Source: Myxococcus hansupus
Lineage (GTDB): Bacteria; Myxococcota; Myxococcia; Myxococcales; Myxococcaceae
Length of the DNA: 64,000 nucleotides
Assembly: GCF_000280925.3 (NCBI RefSeq)
Contig: NZ_CP012109.1
Coordinates: 1,876,001-1,940,000 of the forward strand
Reading direction: 5' to 3'
Of the stretch, positions 18,489-26,677 are shown one piece after another. Made by a program: the position numbers and the translations under genes. Position 1 is the first letter of the stretch, and each line of letters opens with the position of its first letter. Under the pieces are notes generated by a model that saw nothing but the letters and a program-made list of their open reading frames with translations, did no database searches and was not told the origin of the DNA.

Positions 18489-18953
18489 TCAGAGTTCCTT
18501 TTCACAGACGAGGCAGTGGGGTTTCCCTTCGCTTCCGGCCATGGCGACGACGGGCCCTTGGAGGACAGGGAATGGTGGCGTGTTCTTGTCGTTGTGGAGC
18601 ATCAGGTCCATGGCGCGCGCCACGTTCTTTCCCTCGAACTTCACGTCGAAAGAGAAGTTGACGAACTCGGCCTTGCCCTTGGTCTTGCTGGAGGCCACGC
18701 CACCGCCAGCGGTTCCCGCCTCATCGCCAGTGCTCGTTTTGAAGTGGGAATCTTTCACACATACCGGATTGCCCGCCACGGACACCTTCTTGGTGCCTTT
18801 GTCGGTGTCCGAGGCCTGGGCGATGTTGGGGTAGGGAATGGGGACTGGCCCTGCGGGGCTGGGCGTCTTGCACACGTCTGGGAATGCCACGGAGACGCCG
18901 CCGCTGTCCTTGGTCACCACCGACATCTTGTTCACACCGGTATTGACAGGCAT
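18489..18953 (-). CDS. DUF4150 PAAR-like protein
   Basis: 154 residues. GGVSVAFPDVCKTPSPAGPVPIPYPNIA is the DUF4150 signature (quoted in two parts: GGVSVAFPDVCKTPSPAG and PVPIPYPNIA). DUF4150 is a PAAR-like fold thought to cap the type VI spike and recruit effectors. VKFEGKNVARAMDLMLHND and a C-terminal CLVC pair follow. It is the first gene of a two-gene minus-strand unit with TIGR02270, and divergent from the AHH toxin operon, with 101 bases between the starts. The pairing suggests that it delivers, or once delivered, that toxin. Confidence 0.9.
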   Translation of the reverse strand: MPVNTGVNKMSVVTKDSGGVSVAFPDVCKTPSPAGPVPIPYPNIAQASDTDKGTKKVSVAGNPVCVKDSHFKTSTGDEAGTAGGGVASSKTKGKAEFVNFSFDVKFEGKNVARAMDLMLHNDKNTPPFPVLQGPVVAMAGSEGKPHCLVCEKEL

Positions 18954-19054
18954 CGCTACCTCCTCCTGGACCCATCTTAGCCCAAATGGCCTCCAGGGCT
19001 GTTTCCATGCGCAGGAATTGAAGGGGCCAGCGCATATCCCTTATCATCGGGGGC

Positions 19055-19912
19055 ATGGCCACTTCCAAACACTTGGCATTCCTGGGGAAAGGCATTCCCC
19101 ACCACACGGCGGGCGCGGCGACGGGTGGCAAGTGCATTGCGAAGCATGTGCCAAGCTATGAGCCGACGCAGAGTTCCTGCACGCATCGCTGGCAGGCCTT
19201 TGAGAAGGCGCTGGAGAACAAGGCCACGTACGCGCTGACTGAAGCGCAGCTCAAGGCGCTGGGGAGTGGGAAGTGGTCCTTGCTCTTTCGGGGAGGCGGC
19301 AAGGTCGTCAGCAAGTTGGTGGGGGCAGGGGAGAAGGTGGCTCTTTCTCCAGAGAACAAGGGCATGCATCTTCGCGAACTTGCGAAGCCTGGAGAGGGGG
19401 ACTGGGACATCGGCCATGGCCGCAACTTCAAGTGGGACTGCAACGTCCCCTATTACCACGAGGCTCACCACGTCATCCCGGATGCCACGCTGCGCACCGC
19501 GCTGACGAAGGTGTTCGATGGGCCGGTATCCGTGTGGGTGGCGAGCAAGATGCTTGATGCGCCCTATTGCGTTCACCACAAGGACAACATGCTCATCCTT
19601 CCCTTGGACGCGCGTGTAGGAGATGTCCTTCAACTCCCCATCCATCGTGAGACGAAGCAGTGCAGTCACACGACGTACGACGAGTTCATCTTGAACAAGC
19701 TGGTGACCCTCATGCAAAAAGTGCAGGAGGAGATCCTGGAGGAGCACGACAAGGACGATGACGCGCCGAAGACTCGGGATCTGGCGAGGTCCATCGAAAG
19801 GGAGGCCGATGCGCTCTATTCCCAGGTCGTCGCGGCTCGGCGCGAGCACAAGGTTGTCTCCCTTGAGGAGTACGGGCAGAAGATGCTGTCGACTCCGCCG
19901 AAGGGCACTTGA
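19055..19912 (+). CDS. AHH-type HNH-superfamily nuclease toxin
   Basis: 285 residues, no signal peptide. The conserved Ala-His-His lies in YYHEAHHVIP (residues 137-139), followed by VHHKDNMLILP (His174/His175) and LPIHRETKQCSH (His197). Together these define the AHH predicted nuclease of the HNH/treble-clef superfamily, known in bacterial polymorphic toxins. The N-terminal ~130 residues contain three Cys (SCTH, KCIA and WDCN) and a helical stretch, and may fold onto the delivery protein. It stands alone without an RHS or PAAR domain of its own, but lies divergent from DUF4150. It is the first gene of a four-gene operon with candidate immunity proteins. Confidence 0.8.
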   Translation: MATSKHLAFLGKGIPHHTAGAATGGKCIAKHVPSYEPTQSSCTHRWQAFEKALENKATYALTEAQLKALGSGKWSLLFRGGGKVVSKLVGAGEKVALSPENKGMHLRELAKPGEGDWDIGHGRNFKWDCNVPYYHEAHHVIPDATLRTALTKVFDGPVSVWVASKMLDAPYCVHHKDNMLILPLDARVGDVLQLPIHRETKQCSHTTYDEFILNKLVTLMQKVQEEILEEHDKDDDAPKTRDLARSIEREADALYSQVVAARREHKVVSLEEYGQKMLSTPPKGT

Positions 19913-19940
19913 GCCCGTTGCGCGAAGAGGTTGAGTGAAC

Positions 19941-20528
19941 ATGCGATTCTTTCAGCTTGGAACCCTCGGAGACCTGCGCGACCGGGACCTCGTGAGGCTC
20001 GATGGCCCTCCCGAAGGCATGAAGATGCGGAGCTACACCCTGGCCCGCGGCAAGCCCGCTACGCCCCACTTCCCCAAGCCGGCCCGGGTCGTCCTGGCGG
20101 AGGAATATCCGGGCATCAAATTGTCGACCTTGCTGGGCAACGCTCACAACCACCTCGTCGTCCGTTCCGACTTGAAGGCGGTCATCGAGGAGAACTGTCA
20201 GGACATCCCGGTCGAATACCTGCCATTCGACTTGTATGACCACCGCAAGCGGCTTTACAGCCGGGACTACTTCTTCATCAATCCGCTGGGTTCCCGGGAC
20301 TGCCTGGACCCGCAGGCGAGCAAGGTGGAGATAGGGCCGGAGGGCAGCGTCATCCACGTGGGCTCCTTCGTGCTGGATCGGAAGAAGGTGGATGCGCTCC
20401 CCGCGCTCTTCCGCGTCCTGGAGGCCCCCTCGACCTACGTCGTATCGCAGGCGCTGGCGACCGCGTTGGAGGCGAAGGCCTTCACCAACGTCCAGCTCGA
20501 CCTTCTCGATTTCTCCACCAGCGCTTGA
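19941..20528 (+). CDS. Imm11-like (DUF1629) protein, candidate immunity to the AHH toxin
   Basis: 195 residues from the ATG at 19941, with GAAGAGG ten bases upstream; an in-frame GTG sits at 19935. SYTLARGKPATPHFPKPARV and the C-terminal region VSQALATALEAKAFTNVQL resemble the Imm11/DUF1629 family, small cytoplasmic proteins regularly found next to AHH or other polymorphic toxins in myxobacteria. It starts 28 bases after the toxin gene. Direct inhibition of the toxin is inferred from position. Confidence 0.7.
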   Translation: MRFFQLGTLGDLRDRDLVRLDGPPEGMKMRSYTLARGKPATPHFPKPARVVLAEEYPGIKLSTLLGNAHNHLVVRSDLKAVIEENCQDIPVEYLPFDLYDHRKRLYSRDYFFINPLGSRDCLDPQASKVEIGPEGSVIHVGSFVLDRKKVDALPALFRVLEAPSTYVVSQALATALEAKAFTNVQLDLLDFSTSA

Positions 20529-20547
20529 CGCCTGGGAGGCCGTTCGA

Positions 20548-21654
20548 ATGTCCCTGGTGGTGACTGGACTGGGAATGGTGTCGAGTCTGGGCTGGGACGC
20601 CGTGTCCTCCTGTGCGGCCATCCGGGCAGGAGTCACCCGCCCGCAGGCTCAACAGGATGTCTACGTGACAGACCAGGACTTGCTGGAGCCCGTGCCGGTG
20701 ATGGGGCATCCCGTGTCCGGGCTGACCGATGGTTTTGGTCCCCTTGGGAGGTGGCTCCAGTTGGCTCGGGCCTGCGTGGATGACCTGGTGGCGACGACCC
20801 GCTTGCCACCGCCGTCCGACACCCAATTCTGGGCCCGAACAGGGCTGGTCTGCGTCCTGCCAAACCTGGATACGGCGCGGTATCTGGAGGTGCGTGACCT
20901 GGGGACCTCGAGGATGACGGCTTCATGGCTGGAGCGGCTGGTCCGCTCGCTGGGCCTGCTGTCGCGGCCCTCCAAGGTGCAGTTCGTCCACGCGGGCCAT
21001 GCGGGCACGGCATTCGCTCTTCAGTTGGGGCAGCAGTGGCTGGAGGCCCGGCAGGTGGATCGAGTGCTGGTTCTCGCGGTGGACTCGTACCTTGACGAGA
21101 CGAGCTTGGAATGGCTGCTGGCCTACCGGCGCGTCAAGACTCCGGACCGCCCCGTGGGATTGATGCCAGGGGAGGCGGGGGCATGTCTGCTGGTGGAGCC
21201 TCTTGCGTCCGCCCGGTATCGTGGCGCCCCGGTCCTTGCCGCCCTGGGTGCGGTGGCCACCGGGCGTGAGATGGGCGCGTTCATGACGGGGCAGCCGCAG
21301 CTCGGAGAGTCGCTGTCGCGGGTGGTCATGGAGTCGCTCCCCGATTCACGTTCCTGGGTAAATGAGGGGGGCGACCTCATTTGTGACCTCAACGGCGAGC
21401 AGTGGCGTGCGCGGGCGTGGGGGCATGCACAGGTGCGCTTGAGCCCTCAGTTGGGGGAGCGGTTCCGGCTGGTGTTGCCTTGTGTTTCGCTGGGAGACGT
21501 TGGCGCGGCCAGCGGGGCTGTGGGTGTTTGCATCGCCGTCCGGGCCTTTTCTCGGCGCTATGCCACGGGAAACCAGTCACTGGTGGTGTCGAGCGCGGAG
21601 CACGGGGAGGTGGGCGCCATCCAGGTTCTGTCGACCGTGGAGCGTCGGCCATGA
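20548..21654 (+). CDS. Ketosynthase/thiolase-fold protein lacking catalytic residues
   Basis: 368 residues from the ATG at 20548, with GGGAGG nine bases before. The N-terminus VVTGLGMVSSLGWDAVSSCAAIRAG is the classical beta-ketoacyl synthase opening. The nucleophile-elbow equivalent reads VHAGHAGTAFAL (residues 147-158), with no Cys where KAS enzymes have ACxxG. The HGTGT His is not found (DLNGEQWRARAW instead), and the final GHxxGAAG block is LGDVGAASGAVG with His replaced by Asp. It is therefore probably a non-catalytic structural or adaptor protein. It lies between two immunity-like genes, 19 bases after the Imm11-like gene and overlapping the next gene by 4. Confidence 0.82.
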   Translation: MSLVVTGLGMVSSLGWDAVSSCAAIRAGVTRPQAQQDVYVTDQDLLEPVPVMGHPVSGLTDGFGPLGRWLQLARACVDDLVATTRLPPPSDTQFWARTGLVCVLPNLDTARYLEVRDLGTSRMTASWLERLVRSLGLLSRPSKVQFVHAGHAGTAFALQLGQQWLEARQVDRVLVLAVDSYLDETSLEWLLAYRRVKTPDRPVGLMPGEAGACLLVEPLASARYRGAPVLAALGAVATGREMGAFMTGQPQLGESLSRVVMESLPDSRSWVNEGGDLICDLNGEQWRARAWGHAQVRLSPQLGERFRLVLPCVSLGDVGAASGAVGVCIAVRAFSRRYATGNQSLVVSSAEHGEVGAIQVLSTVERRP

Positions 21655-22424
21655 GCAACAAGTTCCTGCCCATCTTTGTCAGCAACGCCCGCTACGCGAA
21701 CCAGAAGTTGCTGCCCCGGCTACTCCAGGGGAATGGGAGTCCGGCGGATGTGCTCGAGTTTTGCTCCAACCAGCGACGAATGGGCATTGGGGCGCTTTTG
21801 CTGGTGGGCGATGTGGAGACGTTCCAGTCGCACCTGTCTCGGAGCGGCAAGGCGTTCCTCGCGCTCGCATTCACCGCTGAGGGCACCTCATCCATCGCGC
21901 TCAGCCGCATGGTTCCCTTCTTCGACGCCCTGACCGCGCGTGACATGCATGTGGCCCGGGACGTCGCAACGCGGGCTCCTCGGTCAATGCAGAGTGGCCT
22001 CGAATACGAGGAAGATTTCCTCTACTTTCGTTTCCTCATGGACCACTGCATCCTCGGTCGGTCTGATGTCGATGCGCGGGCATGTCTGGAGCGCTTCGAG
22101 TCCGTCCTCGAAGGCTCCGAAGAGCCTCGACTGGAGGTGTGTCAGGCCTTGCTGGCACGTGACGGGCCTCGCTTGGAAGACGCGGTTCAGCGTCTGGCGT
22201 CCACCCGGCTCCAGCGATACGTCCGGCTGCGTGAGCAAGGGCGCTTGCTTCAGGAGGAGTGGGCCATGGATGCGAAGCTCTGCGTGGAGGGCCTGGCGCT
22301 GCTGTTCCTCGCGGAGGAACTGGGCATGGGGATGCCGAGAGGGGAGTCCTCCGGCTTGCCTTCCGTGGCCCGGCTCCAAGCGTCTCTTTCGGAACCCGCA
22401 GATGCGTGGAGGTGGGAGGACTGA
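21651..22424 (+). CDS. Imm49-like helical protein
   Basis: 257 residues. The ATGA overlap with the preceding stop indicates translational coupling. All-helical composition. The pattern of a small acidic helix (DFLYFRFLMDHCILG), a LLARDGPRLEDAVQRLA segment and a C-terminal AMDAKLCVEGLALLFLAEELGM fits Immunity protein 49. These are cytoplasmic proteins paired with secreted toxins. The toxin it would neutralise is either the AHH protein three genes upstream or one no longer present. Family assignment is from recall and is moderate. Confidence 0.6.
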   Translation: MSNKFLPIFVSNARYANQKLLPRLLQGNGSPADVLEFCSNQRRMGIGALLLVGDVETFQSHLSRSGKAFLALAFTAEGTSSIALSRMVPFFDALTARDMHVARDVATRAPRSMQSGLEYEEDFLYFRFLMDHCILGRSDVDARACLERFESVLEGSEEPRLEVCQALLARDGPRLEDAVQRLASTRLQRYVRLREQGRLLQEEWAMDAKLCVEGLALLFLAEELGMGMPRGESSGLPSVARLQASLSEPADAWRWED

Positions 22425-22472
22425 GCGGATGCCCGGGCCCTTTCGCCATCCCCCAGTGGCGGGGCTGTGAAG

Positions 22473-22506
22473 TTGCAAATCAAAATCAAATACGTATGCT
22501 TCGAGC
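22473..22506 (+). promoter_or_regulatory. Sigma-70-like promoter, apparently leaderless
   Basis: TTGCAA (22473-22478), a 16-base spacer, then TATGCT (22495-22500). Only six bases separate the -10 box from the ATG at 22507, so the expected transcription start falls on the start codon. No Shine-Dalgarno sequence is present. A dyad ATGCT-TCG-AGCAT (22496-22508) overlaps the -10 box and start codon. The spacer is strikingly A/T-rich for this genome. Confidence 0.55.
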
Positions 22507-23535
22507 ATGTCGCGGATCCAGTCGGTCGAGGCGCTGGAGGGGGTGGTGGGCTCACGTCCCCTGGGTTCGATGCTGAAGTCGTTGGACGCGTTGGATTCGC
22601 ATTGCGTCCAGTTGCTGGGATGCGCGTCGTTCGCGGTGCTCGGCTACATCGACGTGGATGGGCAAGCGCGTGCGACGGCCGCGGGCGGCGTCCTGGGCTT
22701 CGCGAGCGTCGTGGATGCGACGCACCTCCTGCTGGAGCTGCCCGAGCCCGTTCCGCTCAACCCCACGGTGGGGTGCGGTCTGTTGTTCTTCATCCCCGGC
22801 CTGGGAGAGACGCTGCGGGTGAACGGGCGGGCGACCCTTCAGGGCCGCACCCTGACCTTCACGGTGGAGGAGGCCTTCGTGCACTGTGCGAAGGCACTCA
22901 TCCGCTCCGGTTTGTGGAAGCCGCCTGCGGAACTCGCCCCGGCGGCGGGCGCGACGGGCTCGTGGGCGGGAGACCCCGAGGTGCGAGCTTGGCTCACGCG
23001 CACGCCCTTCGTGCTGCTGATGTCGTGGGACGCGCAGGGCAACGCGGATGTCAGTCCCAAGGGCGACCCGGCGGGATTCCTTCGCTTGGACGGGACGCGG
23101 GTGGCGGTTCCGGACCGGCCGGGAAACCGCCGCACGGACACGTTCCACAACGTCCTCGAACAACCGCGTGCGGCCCTGCTCGCCCTGATTCCAGGGGAGG
23201 CGCGCGTGCTGGAGGTCTCCGGAACCGCCTCCCTGTCCTCTGAACCCGCCTTGCTGACGTCAATGACGGTGGAAGGGAAGGTGCCCAAGCTGGCGCTGCT
23301 CCTGGAGGCCCGTTCGGCGCGCATCCTCGCCAGTCCGGCCATCCTGGACGCGGGGCTGTGGGACATGTCGAGGCACGTGCCCAAGGAGCGGCTGCCGAAG
23401 ATGTCGGACGTGTTCATCGACCATGTCCGGAGAAGCCCTCAGCGGGGCGCCGCCGCGGCGGCCCTGCGGGTGCTCGCGTCCAAGCGAATGATGAGCTGGG
23501 CCATCGACGTCGATTACAAGAAGAACCTCTACTGA
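22507..23535 (+). CDS. PNPOx-like split-barrel flavin-binding-fold protein (tandem)
   Basis: 342 residues with two split-barrel halves. The second has TRTPFVLLMSWDAQGNADVSPKGDPAGFLR followed by VAVPDRPGNRRTDTFHNVLE, a pattern (STxxxxG..SPKG, DRPGNRRxDTxxN) of pyridoxamine 5'-phosphate oxidase-related, FMN-binding proteins. The first half (GYIDVDGQARATAAGGVLGF) is a more diverged copy. Related proteins are annotated as general stress or flavin oxidoreductases; the physiological substrate is unknown. Cytoplasmic. It stands alone behind its own promoter. Confidence 0.8.
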   Translation: MSRIQSVEALEGVVGSRPLGSMLKSLDALDSHCVQLLGCASFAVLGYIDVDGQARATAAGGVLGFASVVDATHLLLELPEPVPLNPTVGCGLLFFIPGLGETLRVNGRATLQGRTLTFTVEEAFVHCAKALIRSGLWKPPAELAPAAGATGSWAGDPEVRAWLTRTPFVLLMSWDAQGNADVSPKGDPAGFLRLDGTRVAVPDRPGNRRTDTFHNVLEQPRAALLALIPGEARVLEVSGTASLSSEPALLTSMTVEGKVPKLALLLEARSARILASPAILDAGLWDMSRHVPKERLPKMSDVFIDHVRRSPQRGAAAAALRVLASKRMMSWAIDVDYKKNLY

Positions 23536-24012
23536 GCGCGGGACGGAGAGGACCCCTCGCGCGGCAACCGGGCGCCGGGGGACAGCCCCATCCGTCCCAA
23601 GGCGCCTGGATGTCCGGTGCAGGGAGGCGCATGTCGCGCGCCGCTCCGGGCGGCCCTTGCGGTGTGCGTGGGGTGAGCTGACGCACGCCCCGCAGTGCGC
23701 GGCGGAGCCCCCAGCTCCGTGGCAAGAGGATGGACCTCTCCATCCGCGGGAGCATGTCTCGGAACGGTGGCGTGGATGAATCGGCCCACGCGCCATCGCC
23801 CACATGCTCCCACGTGTGCTCATCCCCGCTTCCAGCGACGCAATGCCCGTGTTTTTGGCTCATACGGTCCGAGAATGTTTGAAGCATGTGTCGGGGACGC
23901 TCCCCCTGGGAGGCACCGTCTCTTTTGCTGGAATCACGCGACACACAAGTTCGACGAGACTTCCGAGGTGCCCCCGTTGACCTGATGCTGGAAACGGGCG
24001 AGGTGTCGTCCC
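23536..24012. other. 477-base intergenic region
   Basis: No gene I can support. Several short GC-rich inverted segments follow the upstream stop. The stretch around 23850-23890 is A/T-richer and is the likely promoter of the membrane protein gene, but no clear -35/-10 pair stands out. Confidence 0.4.
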
Positions 24013-25866
24013 ATGAATCACCCCGAGACCGGCATCCCGGCACCGGATGCCCCCGCGGAGAGCGCCAGCCCGGTGGCGCTCGTCACGTCCTCCCCCGTGG
24101 CGCCCGTCGAGACGCGGAGGTGGGCGCCACGCCTCGTGGACCTGGCCGTCGGCGCTGGCATCAGCGTGCTCTTCCTGGGCGCCTGGCTGCTCATCAACGG
24201 CTACGAGTTCGGGACGCTGGACCATGCCATCCATCTGCCCTACGTCCTGCGGGCACAGGCCCCGGACTTCCTTCCGGGAGATCCGCTGGTCGAGGCCGGC
24301 AGCCACCACCCCTCGCTGCTGTGGACGTGGCTCGCGTGGGGGACGCAGTGGCTGCCCATCGAACCGCTGTACTTCGCGCTGCACCTCGCATCGGCGCTGG
24401 GGCTCTTCTGGGGCACGGTGTGCCTGGCACGGGCGCTCTACCCGGGGCGGTTGGGTCGGTGGGCGGCCGCGCTCGCCCCGGCGGTCATGGTGGCGCCGAA
24501 GCTGACGCTCACGTGGATTCCCACCTTCGACAACCACCTGCTCAACCGGACGCTCGCGCTGGGGCCGGAGCTCCTGGCGCTCGCGCTGGCCGCATCGGGC
24601 CGCTTCCGCGCGGCCTTCCTGCTGACCGGTGCGGTGTTCATCCTCCACCCGACGACGGCCAGCCATACCGCGTTGCTCGTCTGGTTCGCCGCGCTCATGG
24701 ACCGCCGCCACCACCGGGCGCTGTTCACCGGGCCGCTGTTCTTCCTGCTCGGCGCATCGCCGCTGCTCGCACAGATGCTCTTTCGGGGCAGTCATGGCGG
24801 GGTACCGTTTCCCGCGCCGGAAGACTGGATGCATCTCAACCGGTTGCAGCTCTTCTTCCACCACTTTCCCTCGACGTGGACGTTCGAGGACAACTGGGAG
24901 CGGCTGGCCCCGCTCGTCTTCGTCCTGGGCGCGTGGCAGGCCCGGGTGCTGCCGCGAGCGGCCGCGGGCTTCATCCTGGGCGCGCTCGTGGCGTGTATCG
25001 CGGGCTGGGTGGGCCTGGAGTGGCTGCACCATCCCGCCGCGCTACAACTGCACCTGCAGCAAGCCTCCCGGCTGATGAACTTCGTGGCCGCCGTCTGCGG
25101 CGCGGCGTGGGTGGCGAAGACCTGGGTCTGGTCGCTGCGCCGTCCGCCGTTCGCGGCGCTGGCGCTGGTCGCCTACGTGCTGGACTACAATCCCGCCATC
25201 CTCATCCTGGGCCTTCTCGCGCTGGTGCTCGGGCGTGGTCCAGAGCGGGACGTGGCCAGTCCTCCCCGCTGGGCTCCCGCCGCGGCGGTGTTCGGCATCG
25301 TGGCCAGCATGTGGGTCACGGCGCAGTTGCTCGACTGGCATGTTCCCGCGGTGCAGGTTCGCTTCGACGAGTTGCCGGGCAGTCGCGTCATGGCCTGGTC
25401 CCGAGAGAATCTGCCGGAGGACGCCGTGGTGGTCACGCCTCCGTACTTCACACATGCCATGGCGGCCTACCGCTACGGTGCCCGGCGTCAGGTGCTGGCC
25501 AACTACAAGGATGGCTCCGAGGTCAGCTTCAGCATGTCGTTCCTGCGCCAGTGGCGAGAGCGCATGGAGGCCCTCTGCGACTGCAAGCCGTTCGACACGG
25601 CACCGGACGCGTCGTCGCTCCAGGCATGGCTCAGCAGTCAGGATGCGGTTCTCGCGGGCTACCGGAACGCGGATGCCGCCCGCTTCCTCGAGCTGGCCCG
25701 TCGCTTTGGCGCCACCCATGCGGTGGTGGAGCGTTCGGAGCAGGAGGAGGAGCATCGGATGCCGCTCCCTCCGGGCGCCACGCCCCCCGCGGTGGCACAG
25801 CCAGACCTGCCGTTGCTGTATCAGGACGATGAGTTCTCGGTGTATCGGATTGACGCCGTGCCCTGA
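24013..25866 (+). CDS. Polytopic membrane protein, GT-C-like layout
   Basis: 617 residues. A Pro/Ala-rich N-terminal tail is followed by roughly 11-12 hydrophobic segments between residues ~40 and ~450 (for example LAVGAGISVLFLGAWLLING, ALALAASGRFRAAFLLTGAVF, WAPAAAVFGIVASMWVTAQL). A soluble C-terminal domain of ~160 residues then contains WSRENLPEDAVVVTPPYF and SYK/NYKDGSE-type motifs. The arrangement (multi-pass core, then a periplasmic domain opening with a WxRxNxPxDAxVxTP motif) resembles uncharacterised GT-C-like membrane proteins and DUF6798. I saw no DxD or ExD motif in the first loop beyond TLDHAIH, so catalysis is unproven. Confidence 0.75.
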   Translation: MNHPETGIPAPDAPAESASPVALVTSSPVAPVETRRWAPRLVDLAVGAGISVLFLGAWLLINGYEFGTLDHAIHLPYVLRAQAPDFLPGDPLVEAGSHHPSLLWTWLAWGTQWLPIEPLYFALHLASALGLFWGTVCLARALYPGRLGRWAAALAPAVMVAPKLTLTWIPTFDNHLLNRTLALGPELLALALAASGRFRAAFLLTGAVFILHPTTASHTALLVWFAALMDRRHHRALFTGPLFFLLGASPLLAQMLFRGSHGGVPFPAPEDWMHLNRLQLFFHHFPSTWTFEDNWERLAPLVFVLGAWQARVLPRAAAGFILGALVACIAGWVGLEWLHHPAALQLHLQQASRLMNFVAAVCGAAWVAKTWVWSLRRPPFAALALVAYVLDYNPAILILGLLALVLGRGPERDVASPPRWAPAAAVFGIVASMWVTAQLLDWHVPAVQVRFDELPGSRVMAWSRENLPEDAVVVTPPYFTHAMAAYRYGARRQVLANYKDGSEVSFSMSFLRQWRERMEALCDCKPFDTAPDASSLQAWLSSQDAVLAGYRNADAARFLELARRFGATHAVVERSEQEEEHRMPLPPGATPPAVAQPDLPLLYQDDEFSVYRIDAVP

Positions 25867-25946
25867 GCCGCCCAGGACGATGAACAGGGCGTCACGTCAT
25901 CAACGCCTGGTATCGTCCTGTTCGGACCGCGTGCTGGAGCGAAGAA

Positions 25947-26612
25947 ATGAACTACCAACAGATGTTCCAATCCGTGAAGCGCCAACTGAGCTCCGCGGGG
26001 GCTCGGATTGTCTGGGAAGACTGCGACGCGCCCCTGGCGGAGCGTGAGCGGCGGCGCTTCATGGAGAACGAGGCCCTCCGTCTCCCGGATGCGTGGCTCG
26101 AGTTCTTCAACGAACTCAGCGGCCTTGCCTTCATCTGGCGACTCATCGACCCGGCCGGCCAATCCCAGCTCAATGGCTTCTTCACGTTCCAGGACTTCCG
26201 CAGGTTCATGGAGAACGACACCACGGACCTGCTGTGGTGTGACTGGTACGAGGAAGACGACATCGCGGAGATGAAGACGCACCACATCCTCGAGCGGTTC
26301 GAGGGGCATGACGCCTACGTCACGGTCAAGTTCAAGGAAGACGGGAGCTACGACCTGTTCTTCGTCGATGGGGACCTCATCAATCATGGCGGCTCGAAGA
26401 AGTTGCCGCGGATTCCCCTGACGCTGAGGCAGTACGTCGAAGTCGTCACCGGATACTGGGGCGTGTACTCAGTCCGCTATCATCTTCACAAGCAAGACTT
26501 CTATGTGAACCCGGAGAAGTACATTCCGGAGCTCGGCGAGTTGAAGGCCCTTTTTCCTGGGTTCGAACCGCCCACGTTCAACCCGTTCGAGACTCAAAAT
26601 CCTGGAACCTAG
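25947..26612 (+). CDS. SMI1/KNR4 (SUKH)-like protein
   Basis: 221 residues, cytoplasmic. The early block NEALRLPDAWLEFFNELSGLAFIWRL fits the SUKH opening (a Leu-Pro before a helix, then an acidic/Gly turn and Trp), followed by FFTFQDFRRFMEND and an acidic aromatic middle (WCDWYEEDDIAEM). SUKH proteins commonly act as immunity proteins against contact-delivered nucleases. GGAG precedes the ATG by about seven bases. No toxin gene is adjacent; the next gene downstream is another SUKH-like protein. Confidence 0.65.
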   Translation: MNYQQMFQSVKRQLSSAGARIVWEDCDAPLAERERRRFMENEALRLPDAWLEFFNELSGLAFIWRLIDPAGQSQLNGFFTFQDFRRFMENDTTDLLWCDWYEEDDIAEMKTHHILERFEGHDAYVTVKFKEDGSYDLFFVDGDLINHGGSKKLPRIPLTLRQYVEVVTGYWGVYSVRYHLHKQDFYVNPEKYIPELGELKALFPGFEPPTFNPFETQNPGT

Positions 26613-26677
26613 CGGTCGGTGTCGCACGAGCCCGAGGCGCACTTGCCGGTGCCCGCCCGGGAGCGGTACGGAACGGC

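Noticed and set aside
26555..26580. GGGTTCGAACC-like stretch resembling a tRNA T-arm
   Set aside because: It lies inside the SUKH-like coding frame, and no acceptor, D or anticodon arms can be drawn around it.
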